From Spirogloea muscicola (taxonomy: Eukaryota; Streptophyta; Zygnematophyceae; Spirogloeales; Spirogloeaceae), in assembly GCA_009602725.1 (NCBI GenBank), contig WELB01000028.1, positions 447,899-479,433 on the forward strand: a stretch of 31,535 nucleotides of DNA, in the 5' to 3' direction. A program made the position numbers and the translations under genes. Under the pieces are notes generated by a model. The model did not search any database. It was not told the origin of the DNA and was given only the letters and a program-made list of their open reading frames with translations. Shown here one piece after another: positions 10,434 to 20,679 of the stretch (its first letter is position 1; every line of letters starts with the position of its first letter).

Positions 10434-11773
10434 CGCTCAGACTATAGGGCCAGCCCCATGCAACGGAGGCGCGGATGATATGTGGCCGCCATGGTCGGTA
10501 CGGTCGTCGCCAGCCGCCTTTGCCCATCTTGTGGGCTGCTGGCCTTTCCGAAGTGTACCGGCTTGGCTTTGCCGCCTTCCTTTCGCTCAGTGCTTCAGCG
10601 CTGTTGCCTTTCATTCGGTGCTTCAGCGCTTTCTCTGGCCCCTTCGGAAGTTGTTCTTCCTTTATCCTGGGCTGGTCACTCACCCATCGCCCTCTACTGG
10701 AAGCGTCGTTCCCTCTTTCAATTCATGCGCGTTGTGCTTCTTGTCACAGCCATCAACCTCTTTGGAAGAGCCCACTTAGTTGCATCGGTCCTCGGTTCCA
10801 AATCTAGTAAGAGACTTTGCTGAACCAGGATATGCCCGTCGTGAGGATGAGCTTCCGACTGACCTGGGCTTGCCTGCAGCATGTCTCTCGTTCTTTATCC
10901 GCTGTGTGTCAGTCCTTATGTGGGACCATACAATGTTGCCTTCTTTCCACCCATTGCCTCTCTGCCCCAGGGCGAATGCAATGGTGGGTGTTCATGCCAA
11001 ACAATTGGGGCGCTTTAGCGACCTTTTTCTGCGTGCATTGTTGTAAGACTTGAGACTCATGAGAAAGATCCGCAAATGTGATGTGCCAATGCAAATTGTG
11101 TGGTAGATGGCGCAACACATTTGTCTCTGGGCTTGCCACCAGGCTGGCCATCAGAAGGACTTCTCCATCTCTTGTACTTCTTCTGCAAGAGTGCCTACTA
11201 ACCAATGTGAAGGAGCGTGCATTGCTCGGCACATGTGAGGCTTACACGAATGTAATCTGGTCCAACAAGGCGAGATAGAGCCACGCATTATGTGAGGCTT
11301 CAGCAGGGCACACTGCGCTTGCATGCAAGGAGCAAGCAGCAAACGCTGTAGAGCCAGCTAAGAAGTTAGACGCATAGTGAGGTCAGGAGCTGCTCGGTGA
11401 AGCTTTTCCCGTTCGTACGCTCTTAGATCAACCTCATAAGCATCTTGTATTTTGACAGGCTCGGCTGGGTGGACTTGATGGCTGCACGCACTTGCACGCA
11501 CCGCTTGCACCCTAGCAACTTCTATTTGCAGTAATTATCATCAAGGAGGCAAGACCATCAGGTAACACCAAGTTGCCAGTGTATAACAGCTTGAGGTGCC
11601 ACGGTCAGGACTCATGCAAGTTGACACAGTGCTCCAAACCCTGCACGACAATAGCAAAGGGAGTGAACGAGCATGTGTTGGCTCGCACATAGGGGAATCC
11701 AAGGGGTGCAGGGTGTAGGGCAAAGCGGTGCGGACATCTTTGCTCTTGTACTCGGGCAGTCGGGGAGAAGAGC
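10434..11773. other. Spacer between the two GRAS genes, with a LINE-tail fragment
   Basis: The spacer should hold the promoter of GRAS A and the 3' UTR of GRAS B. At about 10618-10720 a plus-strand fragment resembles the retroelement tails (TGGCCCCTTCGGAAG, GGGCTGG, then CTCTACTGGAAG, the complement of which recurs at 4412 and 4490). The remainder shows no coding content that could be supported. No TATA box or terminator was identified with confidence. Confidence 0.5.
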
Positions 11774-14247
11774 TCAGCATGCTGGTCGCCACAGAGTCGC
11801 GTGGATGAGCGGCTGCGACTTCCACTTGAGCATGAGCGCGTCGCCCTGCTCTGCCATGGAGAACCCCACATGCTGCTCCGCTACAGCCCTTGGTTGGTCC
11901 TTTGCTGCCTCGGACCAGGGCCTGTACATAAGATTGCAATGCAGCCTCAAATTGCGTTCTAAACCCAGGATATAAGCAGCAAGCGGGTCACAAACCTGCG
12001 TATATGAGACTCGTACATTGCCAGTCAGCAAGCTAAGCCAGCTGACACTTTTCTCCTGTCACTAATCTGTCCTCCTGTGCTTGCTAGTGACTCTGCAGCA
12101 CTTCAACAATCAATCAAGCTCTTTCAAACTCCTACTGTATTAGGCATGGATACTGCCTGACGCAGTGTGACTGCACATATTCAGCAGCAAGTGATTCTGA
12201 CCACTGCACAGCTGGTTCTGCCTGGGTATGCTACGCAGCTGGGTCTGCCTGGATATGCAAACGTACTTGCCAACAAAGCCGGCGTCCTTCATGCGCAACT
12301 GCCACTTGCTCAGGTACTCGGTGCGCTTGTGCCGCAGTAGTCCCTCGCATGCAACCACCTCAAGGATGTGCTGAGACAAAATGTGCTGCTCAGCAACGCG
12401 CCGCCAGAGGCTTGTTGAGGGCATGTGCACGTCTGTTGCCTCAACGGCGGCCATGTAAATGTCCAAGCACTGCACACATAGTATCAGCACACCATTCTAC
12501 TAAGAAGCTTGTTGAGTTTGCATGTGAGGTGTACACCCAGAGGTGATGACAGCGTTGTTTTCAAGTTATCTGTCCACCTGCAGCTTGATAAACAGGAAAT
12601 AAGCAGCATAGCAGAGCTGTGTGTTATTGGAGGCCGCAGTAGACCTGCTTGAAGCGCTGGAGGAAGAAGGGGCTGTTGTCATTGGAGTGCATCTCCACCA
12701 GGACCATGACATGCGGCCGCAGCCGACAGAGCGCCCGCAGCGCCGCATCCCGAGGGCTGGACCGCAGGAGGCTTGCGTCTGGCAGGAAGCTGAGGCCCAT
12801 GATATCATTGACGACCAGCACCTCACCATCCTCCGCGCCGATCATGTAGGGCTGCAGGCTCTCCAGCCGCGTCTCAATCACGTGAAATTCCAGCTGCACG
12901 CCCAAGGAGTTGGCAACTGCCAACACCTGCTTCCCGGACTCCCCGTCCTGGCTAAGGTACTGCTCATTGGCACACGTGTTCTCCATGATGCGGATGTGGC
13001 TATCGTGCACCCGAGTGATGCGCACATGGGGCGGGCCCCCCGGGAGGAGCGCCAGCGCATGCAGGAGCCCTGGCCACTGTCCTGTCTGCAACAGCAAGAC
13101 GAGCATGGAGTGAGCAAGCTGAGTAGTGTGTACAGTCAGAGGGGCGGCCAGAGTAAGCAAGTCGACCGCCCATGTGCACTTTGTGTGCACTGCCAGAAGC
13201 TTGAGCGGCCTGGCACCTTCCTGCAGCTGGAGCTCAGGGTTCGGGATTTGCAATGTAGGGCAATGGTTTGTGAGCTGCTCCTTTCCTTGTCGGCTTGATA
13301 CACAATCCAGCGAGCGAGCACCGCGGCTGTCGGAGATGGCCAGGAGGACAAGGAGATGCTTACCCAAGTGGCTATGTCCAGGATGTGTATCTGCCGGCAT
13401 GCAGCGGCCACCTCCAGGATGGTGGCATTGGCTACACCGTGGCAGAACTTTATGTACGGCATGTGCTGCTGGAATTCCCCCATGGCACTGACCATTGGCT
13501 GCAGAGCGGCAGCGGCAGCGGGGGTGCGCGCAGTTGGCAAGCGAGCATTGTATCATGCAATACAGTGAGAGCTTCGAAACAGAAAGGTCACAACAGCCAA
13601 GCCCTGGACACAATGGCCTTGCGTCGCTGCCAATTCTCCATGGCTGTGATCAACGCACATGCATGACGCCAGCTTCCTGGCGGCAAGGGGTTCACCTCGC
13701 TCATGCTCTCGGTTGCCAGGCGTTGCCGCCGGATGCACACCTCGCCCTGGGTGCGGGCCCAGAGCGCCTCCATGAAGTAGTAAGCGATGCGTTGGACGTA
13801 GGTGCCCGATCTGTCGGCGGCGCGGCCGAGGACGGTCATGAGGAAGCGGGCGCGCGCCTGGTCGTCAGTGGCGACGGCCTCGGCAAACGCCAGAAGCTGC
13901 TTCTTGATGCGGCTCTCCAGCGTGTCCACCGCCGCTGTCACCAGCTGCGCCGCCCTGACGGCGGCCGACGGCCGCTTCTGCAGAGGACCGCTGCGGGCGC
14001 CGAGCACCGAGTGGAGGCGCCGCGTCGTCGCCTTGGCAACGCCCGTCAGGCTGGTCAGCGACAAAACCTCCCGGAACGGCGGGTCCAGCAGGCCGTACAG
14101 TTGTGGCACTGGAGGCGCCGACGCATACCCCCGCCGCACCGCCAGCATGCGGCCTAAAGAAGGCGCGACGACGCCGCCGCCGCCGCCGCCCGCCTTGCCG
14201 TCGAGGTCCCAGCAGGCCGGGCTGCTGAGCGGCGAGCGACTGACCAT
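11774..14247 (-). CDS. GRAS-domain transcription factor B, five exons
   Basis: Minus-strand exons: 14247-13696, 13498-13364, 13085-12645, 12469-12267, 11921-11774; all GT-AG, giving about 492 residues. The blocks are LHRI (QLLAFAEAVATDD to YYFMEALWARTQG), VHIID as IHILDIATW, LHRII with LALLPGGPPHVRIT, PFYRE with LVEMHSNDNSPFFLQRF, RVER with VVACEGLLRHKRTE, and SAW with DALMLKWKSQPLIHATLW. Intron positions and phases (0, 0, 0, 2) match GRAS A and exon 4 is 203 bases in both, so the two are duplicates, though clearly diverged. The last acceptor (GTACAG before 11921) is needed to enter the SAW frame; an earlier acceptor would force a frameshift. The start at 14247 is the first in-frame ATG; the frame is open upstream to 14483, so an upstream exon or longer N-terminus is possible. 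An Ala-rich tract lies in that open upstream part. Confidence 0.92.
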
Positions 14248-14619
14248 GGCATCATCATGGTCATCTTGCAGCCAGGCCAACGGCTCGCCGACGGCGGCGG
14301 CGGCGGCGGCGGCGGCGGGCGGGCTGGGGAAAGCGCGGGGCTCGAATATTCGGCGGCGGGTGGCGCCGTCCGCCGAGTATCTTCCGCACTGTGCTTCGGG
14401 GCGGGGGGTCCCCGTGATCGAAACCGTGGCCGAATGCAGCGCCGCGGCGCCGCCGGCCTGGTGATCAGAATGTGCGACCAACTACAACACGGACTCAATT
14501 GGGCGACGCGCCCTGCCCCCGCCGTGCCGACGTGGCACCGCCGCGTGCTTGAGCCCGCGCTCATTGGCCAGCTCTGTCCCACGGGGCTGGCCCCAACTGC
14601 CGGCGGGGGATACGGCCTC

Positions 14620-15010
14620 TCTTGTTCATTCTTTGTTCATTCATCCATTCATTCTTCTGGGCTGGCCTCTCCCAGCTCCCAGCCGCCCTCTTTTCTTCGT
14701 TCTGCCTCTTGCAACAACCAGTTCGGTTAGGAAAATTGCTCTTCCAAATGACAGCAATGGCTGTGAGAGGCCAGCCCAAAGGATGGACACGGTCTGAAAG
14801 GGCGGGATGGCGCAAAAAGCAGGATACTAGTCTCCAAGACGTCAGCAAGTGGGCTCTCAATAAGCTCTAGTCAATGAAATGGAGGCCAGATTCGGAGCTT
14901 ACAAAAAGTCCACAACGGGGCAATAAGCTGCCTAAGGGTTCTCTAGTACCCAAGAGTGAGCACGTACATAACCGACAAGCTAGGCTGGGGAGCCAGAGCA
15001 CCACACGCAA
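14620..15010. mobile_element. LINE 3'-tail and C-terminal relics on both strands
   Basis: At 14660-14690 the plus strand has the tail hairpin (GGGCTGGCCTCTCCCAGC); at 14762-14780 its complement recurs (GAGAGGCCAGCCC), forming an inverted pair. At about 14943-14965 the minus strand carries the coding end of the element (TGCTCACTCTTGGGTACTAG), equivalent to LLTRGY-stop in better copies. All pieces are short and non-functional. They lie immediately upstream of GRAS B and may have displaced its promoter. Confidence 0.65.
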
Positions 15011-15062
15011 GCCATTAGCCTAGTGCGCGCCCAGCACGCAAGCAGAAGCAGTAGCTCTTCCA

Positions 15063-15178
15063 GCCTGCCCACGCCTTGCATCTGCGTGCTGGCCGTGCTC
15101 TAGCTGCAGCCTCTGGCTCTCGTCAAGGGGAATTTCTTACCGCCGGCTAGTCTTTCTGACTTGCGCTCCTGACTAAGA
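15063..15178 (+). mobile_element. Relic of the LINE C-terminus
   Basis: The segment matches 22643-22757 closely (CCCACGCCTTGCATCTGCGTGCTGGCC and onwards, in pieces), corresponding to HALHLRAGRALAAASGFRQG in the best copy. A TAG replaces a codon of the ALAAA stretch and the final LLTRNY is altered to end in TGA, so the fragment is dead. It is followed by a fold-back repeat. Confidence 0.75.
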
Positions 15179-15226
15179 GGGCACGAAGTGCTTATTGCAT
15201 GGGCAAGCTTTAGGAAAGCACTTTCG

Positions 15227-15369
15227 GGCCCCTTCAGACCTCGTCAATCCTTTCTGGGCTGACTGTTCACAGCCCTCGCCCCCTTTGGGAGAAGAAGTGG
15301 CTCTCCCAATGGGGGCAAGGGCTGTGATAAGCCAGCCCGAGCAAAGAATTAACAAGGTTCGAAGGGGCC
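15227..15369. repeat. Fold-back inverted repeat, arms of about 65 bp
   Basis: The left arm starts GGCCCCTTCAGACC and runs through GGGCTGACTGTTCACAGCC to CCCCTTTGGGAG. The right arm is its imperfect complement, from CTCCCAATGGGGGCAAGGGC through AGCCAGCCC to GTTCGAAGGGGCC. The axis is at about 15298. The arms are two retroelement 3' tails facing each other. Related inverted pairs occur at 22828-22905 with 23108-23180. Confidence 0.8.
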
Positions 15370-15714
15370 AAAGTACCGAGGGGTCAAAAGTGCAATCCCA
15401 GAACTGGGGTAGGATGAACCACTCAATAACTAAGAGTGAGGAGCCGTTAATCTGAAAGCCTAGCTGCCGGAAACAATCCCCCCAATGAAAGCCAGAGGCT
15501 GCAGCAAGAAAGATCCACTTTCTTCCAATGATACTTGCTGCTATTCCCGGTAGTCCCATCAACCAGCCAGATTTACACTACTAAGCGAGGGCAACCTTAT
15601 CTGCAGCTAATTGTGTCAGGTCTTCGTCAGGCAACCTGCATGACTCAGGAGCAGGGCCCAGACTACTTCCGAGTAGAGCTTGATTGAGCACAAAAGATTG
15701 AAAGGTCAAATGGC

Positions 15715-16035
15715 TCATCNTGCGGTCCACTTGCGCGCAGGCCGCGCTCTGGCGGCGGCCTCCGGCTTCCGTCAGGGCGACGTCTTTCCGCCTGCTAGCT
15801 ACTCAGACTTGCATATACTGACGAGAGGTTACTGAGAGTTCGCTTACTGCTGTCTCAGTCCTTAGCACTCCGACTCCTTCAGACCTTGTCCATTCTTTTG
15901 GGCTGGCCTCTCCCAGCCACCAGTTAATCTGGCCGCGCTTGCTCTCTTTCTTCGCCAACTTCCGCTGCTTCTGGGATGCCTGCTTTTATTTTGTTTTTTG
16001 TTCTGAGGCATGAAACCTGGGCCCCTGGCTTTGCT
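15715..16035 (+). mobile_element. LINE C-terminus plus 3' UTR, 5'-truncated
   Basis: From 15720 (an N) the plus strand encodes VHLRAGRALAAASGFRQGD and PPASYSDLHILTRGY-stop, with TGA at 15832 region, then the 3' UTR with GGGCTGGCCTCTCCCAGCC and CCAGTTAATCTGGCCGCG (15900-15945). The N lies at the truncation point, so the junction may be an assembly join. Confidence 0.75.
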
Positions 16036-16044
16036 GGCCCCTCT

Positions 16045-16280
16045 TTATCCGCATACGCCTGGCGATATCGTTTCAACGCTCCCTGGCAGCGCTTGCTCCC
16101 TTGCCTACGCCGTCCACACGCGAGCAGGCCGTGCTATGTCTGAGAGAAGGGCTCGCCCGTTGAGGATAGGGGCTGGGTAAAATGGCTGCCGCCTCTGGGT
16201 CTCGGCGGAGTGCCTCTTTCCCCTGCAGCGAGCTACTCCGACCTGATGTTGCTCATTCGCGGGTCCTCTGCATCGTCTTG
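16045..16280 (+). mobile_element. Rearranged LINE C-terminal relic
   Basis: The pieces TACGCCTGGCGATATCG, GCCGTCCACACGCGAGCAGGCC and GAGCTACTCCGACCTGATG match 21516-21640, the coding end of another copy. A minus-strand tail fragment (AGAAGGGCTCGCCCGTTGAGG, in pieces, at 16146-16190) is inserted between them, so one copy has been broken by, or joined to, an inverted 3' end. Confidence 0.7.
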
Positions 16281-16474
16281 TGTATTTTGTGGTATTTTGT
16301 ACCAATTCTACACTTGAGCTCGAGCGCCTCGCCACGTCATGCTGAAGCGTCAGCGTCATTAATGTACTAGCGTCACCTGGTGGCGACCGGCAGGGTGACG
16401 CGCAGTTGACGTCAGGGCAGAGCGGCTCACGAGGCAGGTGACGCGCAGGCGCGCTGGTCGGGAGGGGTCACTGA

Positions 16475-16865
16475 ATGTTCCCCCTCGTAGGCAAATCGGC
16501 GAGTTCAAGCTGCTCTGACTTGCGGCTGCCGACCACGAGAAGAAGCAGCTCCTTCAGAGGGGTAAGCTCTCTCAGAGGTGGCGAGGGCAGTGGAAAGCCA
16601 GCCACCAAGTATGAACAAGCACCAGCTTTTAGCGCGAGTACCCAATCGTGGTATTTACTCCCGTACCCCTTTGGGCGAGCTTCTTCTTTGGGAATGGAAT
16701 TGGCTCCTCAGTAAGTGGGCGAGGGCTGTAGATAGCCAGCCCAAGACAAATGGACAAGGTCCAGAGGGCCGAAGGAGCTAAAAGCACACAGCTGTTCAAG
16801 TGGCTACATTGCATGGAAGCTCAATGTCCCTAGTCAGCAGCCGCAAGTCGGAGTCTTGTGGAAAG
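16475..16865 (-). mobile_element. Short LINE tail and C-terminal fragments
   Basis: At 16700-16780 the minus strand has a GGGCTGGCTATC-type tail. At 16812-16855 the minus strand encodes SDLRLLTRD, equivalent to SDLxLLTRGY in other copies. A similar SDLRLLTRGH end is found at 31265-31310, so a second subfamily with this ending exists. Fragments are too short for a complete element. Confidence 0.55.
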
Positions 16866-16889
16866 AACCTTCTCTCCCTCTCCAAATTG

Positions 16890-17715
16890 GCTGGCTCTCG
16901 CCATGCTGATGAAGAGCGTAGCGTAGCATCCGCCATACCTCGCGTTTGCTTCCCCTCCGTCTCCAGAAATGAAATAGCGCTAGAGGCGAAGCCGGCGCAT
17001 GCGGCTTCCGACAAGGGCTTCTTAGCGGGCGCGGCGGCCCACATCAACCACCGGGCCATCTCCAACACTCCAGCTGCACTGCACTTCACCAGGCGACTCT
17101 GTCCCTCGGCTATGGTGGCCTCTGCGGCCGACCGCTTGCTCGCGCTTGCAGGGCGGCGTACCTGGGCAGGGGGCGCAGGTCCACGCCCCGGTGTCTCAAT
17201 GCTTCCTTCTACAAAGGGCTTCGTGTGCTGGAGCAGTCGGTCATTGAAGTGGAGACCGGCTCACTGCCATTTCAGGTGTCTCTCTGGTCGGCCCAGAATG
17301 CGCTCTGAATGAGCATCCAGACCTAGCAGCGCGTGTAATTTACTTTCGCATACCTCGTGCACACCGCCGACCTACGCACTCAAGCTTGCCATGCGGTCGA
17401 GGCGGACAAGGTGGCCTTTGAGACGGCTTAGCAGCCCCTCCATTAGACGAATCTGCAAGGGAGCGCACGGCTGCGGTCGGCATCCTTCGTGGAGCCTTGG
17501 CATGTCTCATAGCTCTGCCCCGGTATGATCTCGTTCAGATGTATGATGCGCCGGTTGATGCCTTTCGCACCGTAGTCCACCGCGTCCTTGGCCTTACCTC
17601 GCCCAGTCTCCTGCAGTGTGAGTGCGGTAAAGAGGGACGTGGTTGACGGAGCTGGCTACGCACGTCTTCAATGTGTTCAAGAGGAGCGGCCCGGCATACG
17701 ACCTCCACCAGATTT
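16890..17715 (+). pseudogene. Degenerate LINE reverse-transcriptase thumb to CCHC region
   Basis: This fragment extends further upstream in the element than most. Pieces in changing frames recall the post-RT region: AALHFTRRLCPSAMV, a QVHAPVSQCF piece, VIEVETGSLPFQVSLWSAQ (matching VVEVATGLLPFQVALRSAQ of the copy at 21681), then a DAFRTVVHRVLGL-like stretch and LQCECG at about 17608-17640. Several frame changes and stops show it is dead. The order agrees with the minus-strand copy at 29277-30950. Confidence 0.65.
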
Positions 17716-17943
17716 AATAATCGGCATCTCCTGGAGGCAGGATAAACTCTAAACCCTGAAACCTCTCCTCCCTTGCCGCGCAGCAGACCACTTTTCCCGC
17801 TGAGTCATCTGTCCTTGCATGTTGCGGCCACCCCCTCAGACATCGTTTGTTCTTTTGGGCCTTGAGCAGAAGAGCATCTGCTCTCCTACTGCTGCTCAGC
17901 GGGCCCCACGGTCTAAGAATTCGATTGTAGAAGCTCCCTCCCT

Positions 17944-18540
17944 TCACCCATCCTTGTACGCAATTGGCTGGCCTAAACGGCCGCTGCAGCAGGAGCAGCA
18001 GCAGCAGGAGCTCCGAGGGGCGAGGATGCCCTTGCTCGTTAGATTCCAACAAGTTGCATGCCTGAGGAACTCCGGAGTGCGACAATGTGCACAGCAACGC
18101 ACCTGGATACCTGACGTACCTTCACGCACAGGAAGGTCTTTAGCTAATTCACACTGGCCGGCTGCTTTGGCAATCGTTGAGCTCCAATCAGAGGCAGTGG
18201 CTGTGAGGGCCCTTAAAAGAACAAATTGATTGCAAACAGCAAGCTCAAGGGCATGAATGGGAAGTCTTAAACGAGAACGCACCACAAGATGAAAGCAGCC
18301 CAGCCAGTAAGCAGCAAAGGCTATCTCTTTCATGTCAGATACCGAGGGGGCGACCTCGTACACAAAGGCGATTAAGTATGCGGGCATCTGCGACCGGCGT
18401 CTTCTTCTGCTCATGCTGCTACTGGGTACTGATAATGAAAAGCAGTAGACTGCATCGACTTGTCTCAGGCTGCAGTCTTCAGAAGATGAGCTTGCAGTAG
18501 CCGCACACGTCTTTGCTGCTTGATGTGCTGTATCGACCAC
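17944..18540 (-). CDS. Unrecognised open frame of about 198 codons
   Basis: The minus-strand frame is open from 18540 to 17944. It contains an Arg-rich patch (SRRRRR), then a hydrophobic stretch (IAFAAYWLGCFHLVV) and a Cys/Ser-rich end made of CAG-type repeats. No domain was recognised and no match to the other repeats of this window was noticed. It may be a chance frame in GC-rich DNA, a fragment of another mobile element or a real exon. The interval 17716-19060 otherwise contains no supported gene. Confidence 0.2.
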   Translation of the reverse strand: MVDTAHQAAKTCAATASSSSEDCSLRQVDAVYCFSLSVPSSSMSRRRRRSQMPAYLIAFVYEVAPSVSDMKEIAFAAYWLGCFHLVVRSRLRLPIHALELAVCNQFVLLRALTATASDWSSTIAKAAGQCELAKDLPVREGTSGIQVRCCAHCRTPEFLRHATCWNLTSKGILAPRSSCCCCSCCSGRLGQPIAYKDG

Positions 18541-19059
18541 CTGTGCTGGTTTTCAATCACTCCTGAATAGTGCAACACCTTATGCTACTTGCAACTACTG
18601 CCCCTGTGGTAGAGCACTACTCTATGACGTTCCATATCGCTATCAATACGTGGTGCTATGGCGAAGCTGTGTCTTGGACCCTAGCTCACCTGCTCCTCCT
18701 GGCCAACACGCGTTGAGCATTTGATTGTAGACAGTCTAGACAGGAAACATAAGACTATGTCACTTGTGCACATCTTCCGCATGCTAACATGCCCTGCCAG
18801 CATTGCTGGCCTGTCCCTTCCACTTGCGGGCCGAGTCTGCATCAACTACTGCATTGAGCTTGCACACGCCCATCAACTTGCCGCAGTCCTAGGACCACAG
18901 AGCTCGCGTAGACGCCTACTCGCCCCGGCTTCAAGTCTGCGAATGGCCTCCTTGAGTTGCACCGCCATGAAGAGAGAAGGTGCGCGGAGCGCCTGAAATT
19001 GAAAAAGGGAGGCCAATTCTAGCCTTACAAATGTCCTGTTTATTGGGTAATGAGCTGGC

Positions 19060-19475
19060 TAAGGGGGACACTAATATCCCCGAGTGAGCACATGCATATC
19101 TGACAAGCTATACTGAGGCCATGAAACAACGCCCATGTACTCCCTGTTGTAGCAGCCCCAGAAGCGGACGCAGGACGGGTCGGCAAGGCCCCCGTCGGCA
19201 CGGCTCCCCTTGGCCATCTCTTTGCAGCGGTCCCTTGCGTTCGCGGTCAAATTGCGCGCAGGCCGCGCTTTGGCGGCAGCCTCCGGCGGCCGTCAGGGCG
19301 ACATCTTTCCGCCTGCTAGCTATTCAGACTTGCATCTACTGACAAGAGGTTACTGAGAGTCCGCTTGATGCTGTCTCAGTCCTTAGCACTCCGGCTCCAG
19401 ACCTTGTCCATTCCTTTGGGCTGGCCTCTCCCAGCCACCAGTTAATCTGGCCGCGCTTGCTTCCCCTTGGCTTCG
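19060..19475 (+). mobile_element. LINE C-terminus and 3' tail, with an inverted scrap
   Basis: Positions 19250-19352 encode LRAGRALAAAS-type sequence and SDLHLLTRGY-stop on the plus strand, closely matching 15730-15835. The tail follows (GGGCTGGCCTCTCCCAGCC at 19418-19436). At 19068-19100 a minus-strand scrap of the coding end is present, and 19145-19215 holds one copy of the minisatellite unit described at 20680. Confidence 0.7.
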
Positions 19476-19549
19476 TGGCACTCGCGGCGGCAGGTCCTGC
19501 CCCCCCCGTGCCCCAGCCCTCCCGACCCTCCTTTCCTCCCCCGCCATCC

Positions 19550-20075
19550 CTCCTTTACAGCTGCTGCCTCCCACTCCCTCAGCAGCTCCAGAAGCGGACG
19601 CAGGTCGGGTCGACAAGGCCCCCATCGGCTCGGCTCCCTTCACTCCGTGGCACCCCCGGCCCTCCTTCCCCACCGGGAGAAATGCGCGCCCATAGAGAAG
19701 AGGAGCTGGCAAAGCCAGCCCAAAAAAAAATGGACAATGTCCAAAGCCAAAGAAAGAGGAGCCGGAGAAACTACAAAACACTGCAGAACACAGAAACGAT
19801 GCAGAGGAAAGCTCAGTACCCACGAGTGAGCACCCGGCCATTCCTCCTGCCACAGCTGCTGCCTACCGTTCCTCTTGTAGCTCCAGATGCGGACGCAGGA
19901 CGGGTCAACACGGCCCCCGTCGGCACGGCTTATCCCCGCTCCGTGGCACCCCCAGCCCTCCTCCCCCCCCTGCCATCCCTCCTGCTGCAGCTGCTGCTTC
20001 CCACTCCTCTAGCAGCGCCAGAGGCAGACGCAGGACTGGTCGCTTAGGCCCCATCGGCAATTTTGGCCCTCCTTC
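19550..20075 (+). repeat. Dispersed copies of the 111-bp minisatellite unit and LINE tails
   Basis: Units with the core AGCAGCTCCAGAAGCGGACG followed by CAGGTCGGGTCGACAAGGCC occur at about 19580-19680, and diverged versions at 19850-19925 and 19990-20045. Between them, 19690-19835 is a minus-strand retroelement tail (GAGCTGGCAAAGCCAGCCC) ending in CAGTACCCACGAGTGAGCA, the complement of the coding end. The whole block is non-coding. Confidence 0.65.
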
Positions 20076-20089
20076 CCACCCCCTCCATC

Positions 20090-20665
20090 CAGATGTGGTG
20101 ACTGCAGATTGCGTCGACTCCGCCAACCCCGCAAAGTCGGCGACGCTCGCCGGGCACGCGGTCGATTTGGCGGCTCGGAGTAAGGAGCTCAATTTCGGTG
20201 ACCACCCTCCAGGCGATGCCTTCGCGGCCCTGGCCATTGACGTTCACGGGGCCTTTGGCAGCGGCTGGCTGGATCTCCTCCAGCGGCTTGCCCGGCGGGC
20301 CATCGAGTGGCAGCCGGGTTCGCCAAGCTTCAATGCTGCCGGCTCCCTCGCTCAGGTCTTTCGAATGAGACTGGCGGTCTCGCTCCAGCGCTCTCAGGCT
20401 CATGCGGTCCACACGCACGCTAGCTGCGCGATGGCTGCTGCCTCAGGGTCTCGGCAGAGTGCCGCTTTTCCTGCTTCGAGTTATTCTGATTTGCTGTTGC
20501 TTACTCGTGCTTACTGAGCATCCATCTGCATCATTTCGTGTCTTGGTGTGTAGTTTTGTCTTTCCTGGCACTGTTTTGTGGCCTTTTGAGGCCTGCGGAC
20601 AACGTCCATTCTTTTCTGGGCTGGCTTTGCTAGCCCCTCTTTTTCTATGGGCGAGCCCTTCTCTT
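20090..20665 (+). mobile_element. 5'-truncated LINE copy with complete 3' end
   Basis: The plus frame reads VVTADCVDSANPAKSATLAG, then AALAIDVHGAFGSGWLDLLQ, FNAAGSLAQVFRMRLAVSLQ and SDLLLLTRAY-stop (TGA at 20515). It is the C-terminal half of the endonuclease domain. The 3' UTR runs to GGGCGAGCCCTTCT at about 20649-20662 and contains the perfect hairpin GGGCTGGCTTTGCTAGCCC at 20628-20646. The 5' truncation removed the RT and the CCHC knuckle. Confidence 0.8.
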
Positions 20666-20679
20666 CCCACCCCCTCCAT

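Noticed and set aside
9032-10447. Long plus-strand open frame (about 471 codons)
   Set aside because: It lies antisense to the GRAS A first exon, is Pro/Ser/Arg low-complexity from GC-rich codons, and runs across the N gap.
11774-11975. Apparent frameshift in the last exon of GRAS B
   Set aside because: Using the acceptor before 11921 restores a phase-2 join and the SAW frame, so no mutation is needed.
12624-13613. 329-codon minus-strand frame taken as one exon of GRAS B
   Set aside because: Its part above 13085 reads through intron 2 and is out of frame with the true exon 2 (13498-13364), which carries the VHIID motif.
16890-17312. 170-codon plus frame as an independent gene
   Set aside because: Its content matches the retroelement post-RT region in a mixture of frames; it is a pseudogene fragment.
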